Shown here piece by piece: positions 5,590 to 13,173 of a stretch of DNA of 25,315 nucleotides (positions are counted from its first letter, which is position 1; each line of letters opens with the position of its first letter). Source of the DNA: JAKBCQ01 sp021807585 (GTDB lineage Bacteria; Planctomycetota; Planctomycetia; Isosphaerales; Isosphaeraceae); contig DAHWFG010000246.1 of the NCBI GenBank assembly GCA_027325115.1, positions 1-25,315 of the forward strand, written 5' to 3'. The position numbers and the translations under genes were made by a program. The notes beneath the pieces were generated by a model. The model worked only from the letters and a program-made list of their open reading frames with translations. It had not been told where the DNA came from and searched no databases.

Positions 5590-8500
5590 TTACTCGTTAA
5601 TGTTGTCGGTTAATCGGAGCGAGGGTTCGGGAACGCGTTCGAGATCGGCGCCCGCGGCGGGTGCGGGTCGATCGGGGGCGAGCGTGGCGTCGCTTCGCCC
5701 GATCGTCCAGGGCTTTTTGACGAGGGGCCAGGGGGCGAGGAATTTGATGTCGCCGTGGATCGGCGCGTCCTCGCGGGGTCCGACGAGCATCTCCCACGCG
5801 GCCTGATCATAGACCTTTTGCGGCTCGCCGGGACGGGGAGATTCGTCGATCCGATATGTTCGCACCTGATGATATGCGACGCCGTGACCTTCCCACCGGA
5901 TTGGATCGCGGAGCGGGTCGAGGGGGGATTTGGGGCTGATTTTGATGATCGGCGATCGATCCGAGGTCGTCGCCAGGATCGAATCGCGGACGACGATCTC
6001 GATCGGCGGCAATTCGGTATCGCCTTGAGCGGCGTCGAGAGTCGCCAACCCTCCCGTACCGATCAACGTAACCTGGCGCAAGGCGAGATTGATCGGACCC
6101 GACGCGGTCTCTTTGGAAGTCGCGTGCGCATGAACGAACGTTCCGCCCAGAACGACGAGGGCGTCGCTGATCGCGACGTCGAGCCGTCGCCCGGGAGCGA
6201 CGTCGATGAAGTCGCCGCCGCCGCGGAGCAGACAATCGTCGACTCGAACCCCCGCCGATAACGCCTCGCCGTTCTCGATGACGCCGCCGAAATCGAGTTC
6301 ATCCTCCCCGGCTCGTACCGCGACGAGCGACGATCGCGGGTGATCCCCCTCGACCGTTACTGAACATGCCATCAAGTGTAAATCGGTTCCCTCGCGGATG
6401 GCGAACGCCGACCAGCGGCCGTTCTCGGGGGCGTGCTTCTCCTCCAAGATCACGTCGATCCCTTCGACGACGAGCGATCCTCCGGGCTCGATCAGAAACA
6501 AAGGGGCTCGCAGCGCGGGAGCGTCGGGCGCCGAACGCGCCGGCTGAAACCGAATCTTGGGACGCGTCGATCCCGCGTCGGCGACGATCCGATACCGTGC
6601 TCGACCGCCGATTTCGACTGTGGGGAGCTCAAAATCAGCGTCGGCGGCGATCCGCAGCACCCCGCCGCGATTTCCCAACGCCCGGTACGACTCAAGAAAA
6701 CGTGCGGAGCTTCGGATCGATTCGGCTTTGATCAAAGCCGGCGAACCTTTCGTCGTCGCCTCGATCGACGCGCCATCGCCTTCGTTCCCGGTCGGTTTAA
6801 TCGATATCGAAGGCTTGATATCTTTTGAAGCGTCGGCCGAAGTCGCGGATCGATTCGAACGCGAAGGCGATTCCCCGGTTGTTTTTGTCGCCGACCGACT
6901 CGTCCCGCGCGAACCCGGCGATTCCCCCGACCCCTCGGTGAACGCTCCATCGTTGCCCCGCGCGGTCGTCGTCGCCGACGCTTCGGTATCGACCGGAGGT
7001 TGTGTCGTCATCGGCGTCACCGCCATCGGCTTGAACGCTCCTCCGGTCGGATCGAAGTCGGTTTCGGCCGGGCCGATCGGTGGGGACGAAGCGACCTCCA
7101 AACCCGTCGCCGATTCGGCGACCGAAGCCCGCTTGGGAGGCGATTCGACCGGCTTGATCACGATCGATTCGGTCGATTTACCCGCGGAGGAACCGCCGCC
7201 GGTCGAAGCCCCGTCGCCCGCGGGCGATCGTTCTTCGAGCCCTCCCCGAACCTTGCTCGTCGCGGTTGCGTCGAACGGTTCGGCGGCTTCGGTAGAATGC
7301 GATAAGATATCATCAATCTCTAATTTTTTTACCCGATCCGATCGTGGAGCGGCGGGTTTTTCGCCGTTATCGCCCGTGCCCGGGGGAACGGTTGTGACGG
7401 AGGCTTTTTCATGGAAAGGCGCGGCGGGAATTCGGCCCCAGGGGCTCGACCTCGCTCCGGTGTCGATCGCGGGTCGATCGGTCGCGGCGATCTGAAACGA
7501 ACGCGTCGGATTCTCTTGTGAAAGTGCGGCTCGGGGATTGGGCGCCCGCCAGACGAGATCGTCGACCGCGATCGATCCGCTTTCGCGCAGCTCGCGTGCG
7601 GCGACCCGCCAGTTTTCAAAGCGATCGATCGCGGCGGCGCCCGATCGGGTCGGTTGCAAGAAGGAACGGACGCGACCGTACAAATTGCCGCGACCAAACC
7701 AGTCGAGCGCCGCGGGATCGTCGATTGCGATCAAGGTTCCCGATGCGTCGCCGCGCGCCGCGATCACCGAATCGTCGATTCGCACCGTCGCATTCGCGTC
7801 GCGGAAATCAAACACGGGACTTTCGCCGATTAAAATCGACACGTGAACTAAATTTATTGTAGATACCGCCGAGGAGAGCGCCGATGCGTTCTCGATCCGG
7901 AACGCCGATTCGGTCGCGGCGATCGTGCAATCGAGCAGGTTGAGATCGATCGGTCCGTCGCCGCGAAACGCGACGGGGCCGGGGTCGAAATGACACGATT
8001 CGAAGCGGATCGGCGCGGGCCTCGTCCCCTCGCGTCGCGGTTCGCGATTAATGATATGAACAGCCGACCCCGGCCGGCGCGAAGTCGCCTCGCCTTTGCC
8101 GAGAAACTGGCAATCGCGCGCCGTGATCTCGGCGCCGTCGACGACGAGCGCCGAACGCGCCGCGTCGGATTCTCCCGAGTCGACATGAAAAATCAATCCC
8201 TCGAAGACGATGCGACCGTCGCGGATCTCGAACATCGTCTCGTCGCCGATCGTCGTCGACCCCGTCGGGGCGCCGTCGTCAAACGTCAGTACGGGTCGAA
8301 CGCCCGCTTGCGCCTGGATCGTCAACGTCTTATTCGAGAGCCGAATCCCCGCGGCGAAGCCTTTGCGATCGCGCGTCGGCCTGGGCGCCGGAATCCAATA
8401 AGGCCCTTCGTCGGCCAAAACGACCACCCCGCGATCGGCGGCGGACTCGATCGCTCTCGACAAATCATCCGACGATCGCACAACCGTCGTCGACGAAACC

Positions 8501-9912
8501 CGACCCGACTCGTTCGGACGACGAGGCGCCACCCCCGCGTTTGAACCCGACACGGTCGAACCCGCCGCGTCGTCCCCCCCCCGCGGCTGCGCTCGCGCCG
8601 AGGACGACGACGATCCGGGAGACTTGGCGACGACCAAAGGCCCCGCGTGGGTCGCGTCGACCAACGATTCGTCGACCGTCGATTCTTGCCACCACACCAA
8701 TCCCGCGACGATCGCCGCGAGCAAAAAGCCGGGAATCGCCCAAACCAGATGCCGAATCCACGTCTGCGGAGTCGTCGCCGACATCCAGATGAGCCCCTCG
8801 GGACTCACCGATCGCAAACCCAGCTTGCCCGCGATCGTCAACAAATCGCGCACAAGCTGCTCGGGAGTCTGATAGCGCCGCTCGCGATCCTTCGCCATCA
8901 ATGTCACCAGGATCGCCGCCAAATCGTCGGGCACCGTCGCGTTGAGCGCGCGAACGTCGGGCGGAGGCTCCTCCTGATGCTGCAAGAGCTTCTGCAGAAC
9001 CGTCCCCTCGGGAAACGGCGGACGACCCGTAAGCATATGAAAGAGTGTGCATCCAAGCGAATAAAGATCGCTTCGCGCGTCGACGTCGCGTGGATCGCGA
9101 GCCTGTTCAGGGCTGATATAATCAAACGTGCCGAGCGTCATTCCGCTCTGGGTGAGCCCGTCGTCGCGATGCCGCTCGAACCGCCGCGCCAGCCCCATGT
9201 CGACGAGCTTCACACGCCCTTGCGGTGTGACGATGATGTTCGAAGGCTTGACGTCGCGGTGCACCACCCCCCGATCGGCCGCGTGGACGAGAGCGTGCGC
9301 GATCTGAAGCGTGTAATTCACCGCCTCGGCGATCGGCAGCGGACCGTGCTCCTCGACCCGCTTGCGGAGGGTGTCCCCCTCGATAAACTCAAACGCGATA
9401 TAATGATATTTGCCGTCGTGATCGATCGTATAAACGCGAGCGATATTCTCGTGATCGAGCCGCGCCGCGGCGCGCGCCTCTTGATAAAACCGCTGAACAA
9501 CATCGTTATCGCCCGATTGCTCGGGAGGTAAGATCTTGAGCGCGATCTGACGTTCGAGCTTGGTGTCGATCGCGCGAAAAACCGTCCCCATACCCCCCGC
9601 GCCGATCACTTCGATCAACTCGAAAATATCGATCCGATCGCCCGGTTCGGGAAATCCAAAATCAACGACCTTCGGTTTAACCCGCGTTTGTGTCGATCCC
9701 GCGTTCGCCGGCGCCACGTAACCCCCCGCGGCCGCCGGACCCCCCGCCACCGCCGGAACCGCGGCGGGCGCCGATCCCGTACTCCCCACGCCGCCGACCG
9801 CTCGCCGCATCGGGGGAGCGTCGGATTCTCGCTTCAGGGGGTTGTCGCTCGCGCCCGCTTCCCGACGCCGAGCGCCGGTCGTTTCGGGACGATGCGAATC
9901 GGGGTCCATCAT
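5590..9912 (-). CDS. Membrane Ser/Thr protein kinase with two beta-helix-like extracellular modules
   Basis: 1440 residues from the ATG pair at 9912/9909. The frame is open to a GTG at 10011, but that extension looks like non-coding sequence. After an Ala/Gly-rich N-terminus, the PknB-type kinase domain spans about 97-357: GAGGMG loop, catalytic Lys126, HRDVKPSN with Asp220, DMG instead of DFG at 238-240, then GTFDYISPEQA. One membrane segment lies at about 388-408. Outside follow a repeat-rich module (about 480-825), a Ser/Thr/Pro-rich linker (826-1063) and a second similar module (1064-1400), both reading like right-handed parallel beta-helices. Both end in a similar W-G-G-Y-VR pattern, suggesting duplication. 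The ligand is unknown; sensing of polysaccharide or envelope is inferred. It converges on the MnmE-like gene. Confidence 0.9.
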   Translation of the reverse strand: MMDPDSHRPETTGARRREAGASDNPLKRESDAPPMRRAVGGVGSTGSAPAAVPAVAGGPAAAGGYVAPANAGSTQTRVKPKVVDFGFPEPGDRIDIFELIEVIGAGGMGTVFRAIDTKLERQIALKILPPEQSGDNDVVQRFYQEARAAARLDHENIARVYTIDHDGKYHYIAFEFIEGDTLRKRVEEHGPLPIAEAVNYTLQIAHALVHAADRGVVHRDVKPSNIIVTPQGRVKLVDMGLARRFERHRDDGLTQSGMTLGTFDYISPEQARDPRDVDARSDLYSLGCTLFHMLTGRPPFPEGTVLQKLLQHQEEPPPDVRALNATVPDDLAAILVTLMAKDRERRYQTPEQLVRDLLTIAGKLGLRSVSPEGLIWMSATTPQTWIRHLVWAIPGFLLAAIVAGLVWWQESTVDESLVDATHAGPLVVAKSPGSSSSSARAQPRGGDDAAGSTVSGSNAGVAPRRPNESGRVSSTTVVRSSDDLSRAIESAADRGVVVLADEGPYWIPAPRPTRDRKGFAAGIRLSNKTLTIQAQAGVRPVLTFDDGAPTGSTTIGDETMFEIRDGRIVFEGLIFHVDSGESDAARSALVVDGAEITARDCQFLGKGEATSRRPGSAVHIINREPRREGTRPAPIRFESCHFDPGPVAFRGDGPIDLNLLDCTIAATESAFRIENASALSSAVSTINLVHVSILIGESPVFDFRDANATVRIDDSVIAARGDASGTLIAIDDPAALDWFGRGNLYGRVRSFLQPTRSGAAAIDRFENWRVAARELRESGSIAVDDLVWRAPNPRAALSQENPTRSFQIAATDRPAIDTGARSSPWGRIPAAPFHEKASVTTVPPGTGDNGEKPAAPRSDRVKKLEIDDILSHSTEAAEPFDATATSKVRGGLEERSPAGDGASTGGGSSAGKSTESIVIKPVESPPKRASVAESATGLEVASSPPIGPAETDFDPTGGAFKPMAVTPMTTQPPVDTEASATTTARGNDGAFTEGSGESPGSRGTSRSATKTTGESPSRSNRSATSADASKDIKPSISIKPTGNEGDGASIEATTKGSPALIKAESIRSSARFLESYRALGNRGGVLRIAADADFELPTVEIGGRARYRIVADAGSTRPKIRFQPARSAPDAPALRAPLFLIEPGGSLVVEGIDVILEEKHAPENGRWSAFAIREGTDLHLMACSVTVEGDHPRSSLVAVRAGEDELDFGGVIENGEALSAGVRVDDCLLRGGGDFIDVAPGRRLDVAISDALVVLGGTFVHAHATSKETASGPINLALRQVTLIGTGGLATLDAAQGDTELPPIEIVVRDSILATTSDRSPIIKISPKSPLDPLRDPIRWEGHGVAYHQVRTYRIDESPRPGEPQKVYDQAAWEMLVGPREDAPIHGDIKFLAPWPLVKKPWTIGRSDATLAPDRPAPAAGADLERVPEPSLRLTDNINE

Positions 9913-10118
9913 CAATCGAGTCTCGAAGAGCCGACCGCGCCCAGGGTCGATACCAGAAACAGACCGCGGGGAGACGCGCCAAGACGTGCATGCATTCGCG
10001 CCGATCTCCACCTAACTATAGAAAACGAAACCCGCCGCGTCAACCCGCCCGCGACGATCGATCAACCAACTTCAACACGCAATCTCCAACCTCTTCGTAT
10101 CCGGTCGACCTCCGAAGC

Positions 10119-10655
10119 TCACGCCATCGTCACGCGATAACGTTGAGGAACTTCGACTCCGCAAGCCGCGGCGATGTTCCTGGCTAAACTCTCGAAATCG
10201 TCGAGGCAATCGCGCACCGCACGCGCGTGACCGCCGATCGCTCCATCCGCCGGCTTAAGCTGAAAAATCGGCTTCCGCGCCTCAAGCGACATCGGAATAA
10301 GACTCCGATAATGCTTCAGGATTCCCAGCCGATGCGTGTCGTTCTCAGGGCTCGGATTCGCATCAATCTCCGATAAATGATCGGCTTCTTCGTTATGAAG
10401 CATCGTCTGTGAATAAATGGATGGAATTCGCTCGATCCATTTTTGATACGCGCGAACCGGGTAATTTTTCCTTACCGCGGGCTGCATCACCACATACCCG
10501 ATCGGCTTCATCAAGCCTTCGGGAAGAGGAGCGATCGTAGCGGCCGACGGTCTTGACTTGCGATTCCTCCAGCCCTCTCGCCATTTTTGCAGCGTCGGGC
10601 CGAGATTGCGCAGTCCCTGAATCGAGAAAAGATCGGCGCCCAGAGGAACGACGAC
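10119..10655 (-). pseudogene. C-terminal part of a ParA-family ATPase, cut off by an in-frame TAA
   Basis: This is the same reading frame as the gene part at 10656-11168, directly continuing after its TAA. It starts VVVPLGADLFSIQGLRNLGP, the usual continuation of ParA-like ATPases after 'ASDY', and runs without another stop through HRLGILKHYRSLIPM and KPADGAIGGHARAVRDC to TAA at 10119. Joined across the stop, the protein would be 349 residues including the stop position, the normal length for this ParA subgroup. An internal ATG at 10514 could start a 131-residue fragment, but no function is expected for it alone. Confidence 0.75.
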
Positions 10656-11168
10656 TTAATCGGAAGCGATAAGCGCGGCGCGGTTGATTAGACCCAAATT
10701 CGGCGCGACGTCGATCAAGGCGATTTCGGCTTCTTGAATCGCGGCGGCTTGCGCGATCGCTCGATAAAACGCGGTCGTGACTTTTAAACCGTCCCTGGCG
10801 TTGCTCGAATTGTCGTCAAGGCAAGATATCCACGAAGTCGCGAGTCGCTCTTCAAAAAGGTTGAGCCGGAGATCTCCCGTCACCAAACCGATCGCATCGC
10901 TGATCGGTTCGACGTGCGGAGGTTGAATGTCTCCCTCGCGCTCGAGCAGCGGATCGATCACCCCTAGGATCGTTTCGGGATGTTTCTCACTCGACCAAAG
11001 TTCGGCGAGCCGATCATCGTCAAGAAACGCCGCTGAAAGATTCGATTGTGCGTCGAGATCGACGGCGACGACTTTGACCCCGAGCTCCTGGAACATCCAG
11101 GCGAGATGATAGACAAGGGTCGTTTTACCAACGCCGCCTTTATTGTTCAAAAAAGCGATTGTTTTCAT
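10656..11168 (-). CDS. ParA-family ATPase, N-terminal part (disrupted gene)
   Basis: 170 residues from the ATG at 11168, chosen because the family starts MKTIAFLNNKGGVGKTT. The frame extends to 11219 but that part is not ParA-like. The deviant Walker A (KGGVGKTT, residues 10-17), AVDLDAQSNL and ALIDVAPNLGLINRAAL (Walker B area) are all present. ParA ATPases position plasmids, chromosomes or protein cargo with a ParB-like partner. The sequence stops at TAA in place of the usual Tyr or similar residue in 'ASDxVVVPL' (codon 171), and the rest follows in frame (previous entry). No parB is seen next to it. A GGAA-containing stretch before the ATG could serve as ribosome-binding site. It is probably a decaying accessory gene unless the stop is an error or recoded. 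Confidence 0.8.
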   Translation of the reverse strand: MKTIAFLNNKGGVGKTTLVYHLAWMFQELGVKVVAVDLDAQSNLSAAFLDDDRLAELWSSEKHPETILGVIDPLLEREGDIQPPHVEPISDAIGLVTGDLRLNLFEERLATSWISCLDDNSSNARDGLKVTTAFYRAIAQAAAIQEAEIALIDVAPNLGLINRAALIASD

Positions 11169-11322
11169 GTTTTTTTCCAGATGGTGATGAGAAAATGATT
11201 CGCTCCGATGAGAACGCACAAATCGCCTCGCAGATTTTATCCTTATCTTTTGGCGATACCGCGCGTTCGGCTCGATCGGACTCGAGATCGGTTAACAATC
11301 GCTCCAATTCGGTCTTTTCCAT
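11140..11322 (-). pseudogene. Truncated AlbA_2/Schlafen-type protein, N-terminal fragment
   Basis: From the ATG at 11322 the frame reads EKTELERLLTDLESDRAER and then PKDKDKICEAICAF, closely like the first 35-40 residues of AlbA_2 (Schlafen) ATP-binding or regulator proteins ('...ESDRVERK.SLSDKDKI..AICAFANDLP'). After about 11212 the similarity stops, and the frame drifts into unrelated sequence that overlaps the parA start, ending at 11140. The main domain is missing, so this is a deletion scar. It also lies where the parA promoter and leader must be. The family match is from memory. Confidence 0.5.
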
Positions 11323-11801
11323 CGCGTCGCTCTTTCTGTTCACGCGTCCGATTGTCACCCGCCGGCAATTCGCCTTCCAAAAGATGCATCATAATCGATT
11401 TCAACTCAAATCGACATCGTTCGCTCGGCTCGGTAGCTACATGAAGGACACTGCTCGTCGTCCCGTGTTCTATTGAAGGCGATATTCCCGACAGATTCGT
11501 GAACCGCTCGTTTACTCGCCGATTCGCGACGACATCGGATTCGACCCATCGGTGTTACGAAAGGTGTTGAAATATAAGATCAGCGGATTCAAAGCAGCAG
11601 ATTCGTCAAGCCGACGTTCCATAGACGTGAACAATCAAGCATTATTAAGTGTTCGGTAACAAATTCATGATTCATCAATTAAGAATTTCTAAATAATCTT
11701 TAGCTCTTGGATCGCCCATGCAAGCCGGGACGCGATTCGAGGTTTAAGGTCGAATCGCGTTCCCTTTTGTCGTTTCAATCAATGATCGATCGAGTCGATT
11801 A
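11323..11801. other. Gene-free stretch upstream of the ParA remnant
   Basis: No supported gene is seen. The part at 11560-11700 is AT-rich with scattered stops and may be decayed sequence. The only clear structure is the inverted repeat at 11727-11764, listed separately, which sits just beyond the stop of the secreted-protein gene. Confidence 0.5.
11727..11764. terminator. Strong inverted repeat downstream of the secreted-protein gene
   Basis: Arm 1, GGGACGCGATTCGA (11727-11740), pairs with arm 2, TCGAATCGCGTTCCC (11750-11764), with one bulged base around a 9-base loop. TTTT follows on the plus strand (11765-11768). For the minus-strand gene ending at 11802 it is in the right place for a terminator but lacks a T-tract on that strand. 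It may work in both directions or mark RNA processing. Confidence 0.55.
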
Positions 11802-12902
11802 TTACGGCAGATCGATCGACTGCAAGTTGAACGCGCCGTCGGCGGCCTGCGTGAGGATCAGCGCCTGGTTATCGCCGAGCTTATCAAGCTGAACGACCCC
11901 CTTGAGCCCGCCGATCGTCTCGTACGTCAGCCCTTGCTTGTCGGGAACGCGCGCCGTGATCGGAGCGAGCGTCCCGGCGTCTTCGGTCTCAACCTTCATC
12001 ACGCCGCGACTGCTGTTCGCCAGGAGCAAATACGTTTTGCCTCCCTTGGCATACGTAATCATATCCAGTGGACGATTGCGATTGCCGAGTTCGGCGATCG
12101 TCGTCCCTTTGACATGCGACCCGGGCTTGAGCGCCGCGACCGGAACCTTGACGATCGGCGTGCATGTATAAGCCGCCATCAGGTAGGATTCACCTTTGAT
12201 CGCAAACGGTACGAACGTCCGAATCGGCGATTTCGTTTCCAGACGACCGTGCGAACCGTGATAAATCTCGACGCTCGCCTCATCAGCCGACTTCTTGAAC
12301 GGGAACGGAATCATGAGGAACTTCGACGAGAACTCCTCATTCGAAAGCCTTGCGACATAAAGCTTACCGTCGAGATACGCGATGTCGGTGATCGCATCGG
12401 ATCGGAGCGATTGGCCCATTTGTTTGGCGTTCGCATCGGGAGGATTCGCCAGATCGACCTTGGCGAAGGGGATTTTCTCGAGCGCGACGATCTCGACCTT
12501 ACCCGACCGATCGGCGCGAACGAGAACGGGCGCCGCGTCGGGTCCGCGACCGCGCGACACCGACAAATACGCCTTGCCCGAAATCGGATTGACCGCGAGG
12601 TCGTTGATTAAAAGATCGCGCGGTTTGACGCCGAGCGCGCCCGCGATCTTACCGTCGATACCTTCGATCTGAAACGTTCCGCCGACGGGGCCCGGGGATT
12701 GATCGCCGGTGTCGATCGCGACCAGCGCCGAGCCCTGCGAATCGCCGATGAAGAGGATCCCGTTGGGACCAAAAGCCAGAGCTCCCGCGGATTTAAGACC
12801 GGGATCGCCGGTTACGAGCCCCTCCCCAGAATCTTTCGCCAAGGCGGCCGAACCGATCAGGAAAGCCGCGGCGACCGCCGCGAATTGGATACGCCTCGTC
12901 AT
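11802..12902 (-). CDS. Secreted protein of unknown function, beta-propeller-like
   Basis: 366 residues from the ATG at 12902 (MTRRIQFAAVAAAFLIGSAALA), which gives a clear cleavable signal peptide and an AAGGG ribosome-binding site. The longer frame to 13040 would bury this signal and is rejected. The mature part repeats short strand-like segments such as GALAFGPNGILFIGDSQGSA, ITDIAYLDGKLYVARL and PLDMITYAKGGKTYLLLANS, the pattern of NHL/YVTN-like beta-propellers. It likely resides in the periplasm or at the cell surface. No catalytic motif is visible. The gene stands between the ParA remnant and the glycogen cluster on the same strand, with a hairpin downstream. I do not recognise a named family. 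Confidence 0.8.
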   Translation of the reverse strand: MTRRIQFAAVAAAFLIGSAALAKDSGEGLVTGDPGLKSAGALAFGPNGILFIGDSQGSALVAIDTGDQSPGPVGGTFQIEGIDGKIAGALGVKPRDLLINDLAVNPISGKAYLSVSRGRGPDAAPVLVRADRSGKVEIVALEKIPFAKVDLANPPDANAKQMGQSLRSDAITDIAYLDGKLYVARLSNEEFSSKFLMIPFPFKKSADEASVEIYHGSHGRLETKSPIRTFVPFAIKGESYLMAAYTCTPIVKVPVAALKPGSHVKGTTIAELGNRNRPLDMITYAKGGKTYLLLANSSRGVMKVETEDAGTLAPITARVPDKQGLTYETIGGLKGVVQLDKLGDNQALILTQAADGAFNLQSIDLP

Positions 12903-13173
12903 GGTTGCACCCTTACTGTTAGGAAATCGATTCGTCTCGTCCCTGAGAACCTTCGGAGTGATTGGAAACACCTCTTCATACCGCGTGAGAATCGCCGCCG
13001 CAACGGGGTCGAGGAAGAATTTCGGAGGCGTCGGGTTCATAGCCGACGCAAGGGGAGATCCTTCGGCGGGTCGAGATTCCTCGCGAACCTCTTATCCAGA
13101 ACACATAATCAATTTCATGGATATGTAGAATGTTCATTCTTCCGAATTGAGATTCGCGTTTCCGGTCGGCTCG

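Noticed and set aside
6557..7495. Long plus-strand open frame (312 codons) opposite the kinase gene
   Set aside because: It mirrors the low-complexity Ser/Thr/Pro linker of the kinase on the other strand. GC-rich codon bias keeps the antisense frame open, and there is no motif or ribosome-binding site.
8647..9531. Plus-strand open frame (294 codons) opposite the kinase domain
   Set aside because: The minus strand clearly encodes conserved kinase motifs here; the plus frame is Arg/His-rich with no family features.
5396..10658. A reassigned stop codon (alternative genetic code) to explain the interrupted genes
   Set aside because: The two interruptions use different stops (TAG and TAA), and other genes in the window end normally with TAA, TAG or TGA.
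12903..13040. N-terminal extension of the secreted-protein frame
   Set aside because: It would place 46 residues ahead of a perfect signal peptide that has its own ribosome-binding site.
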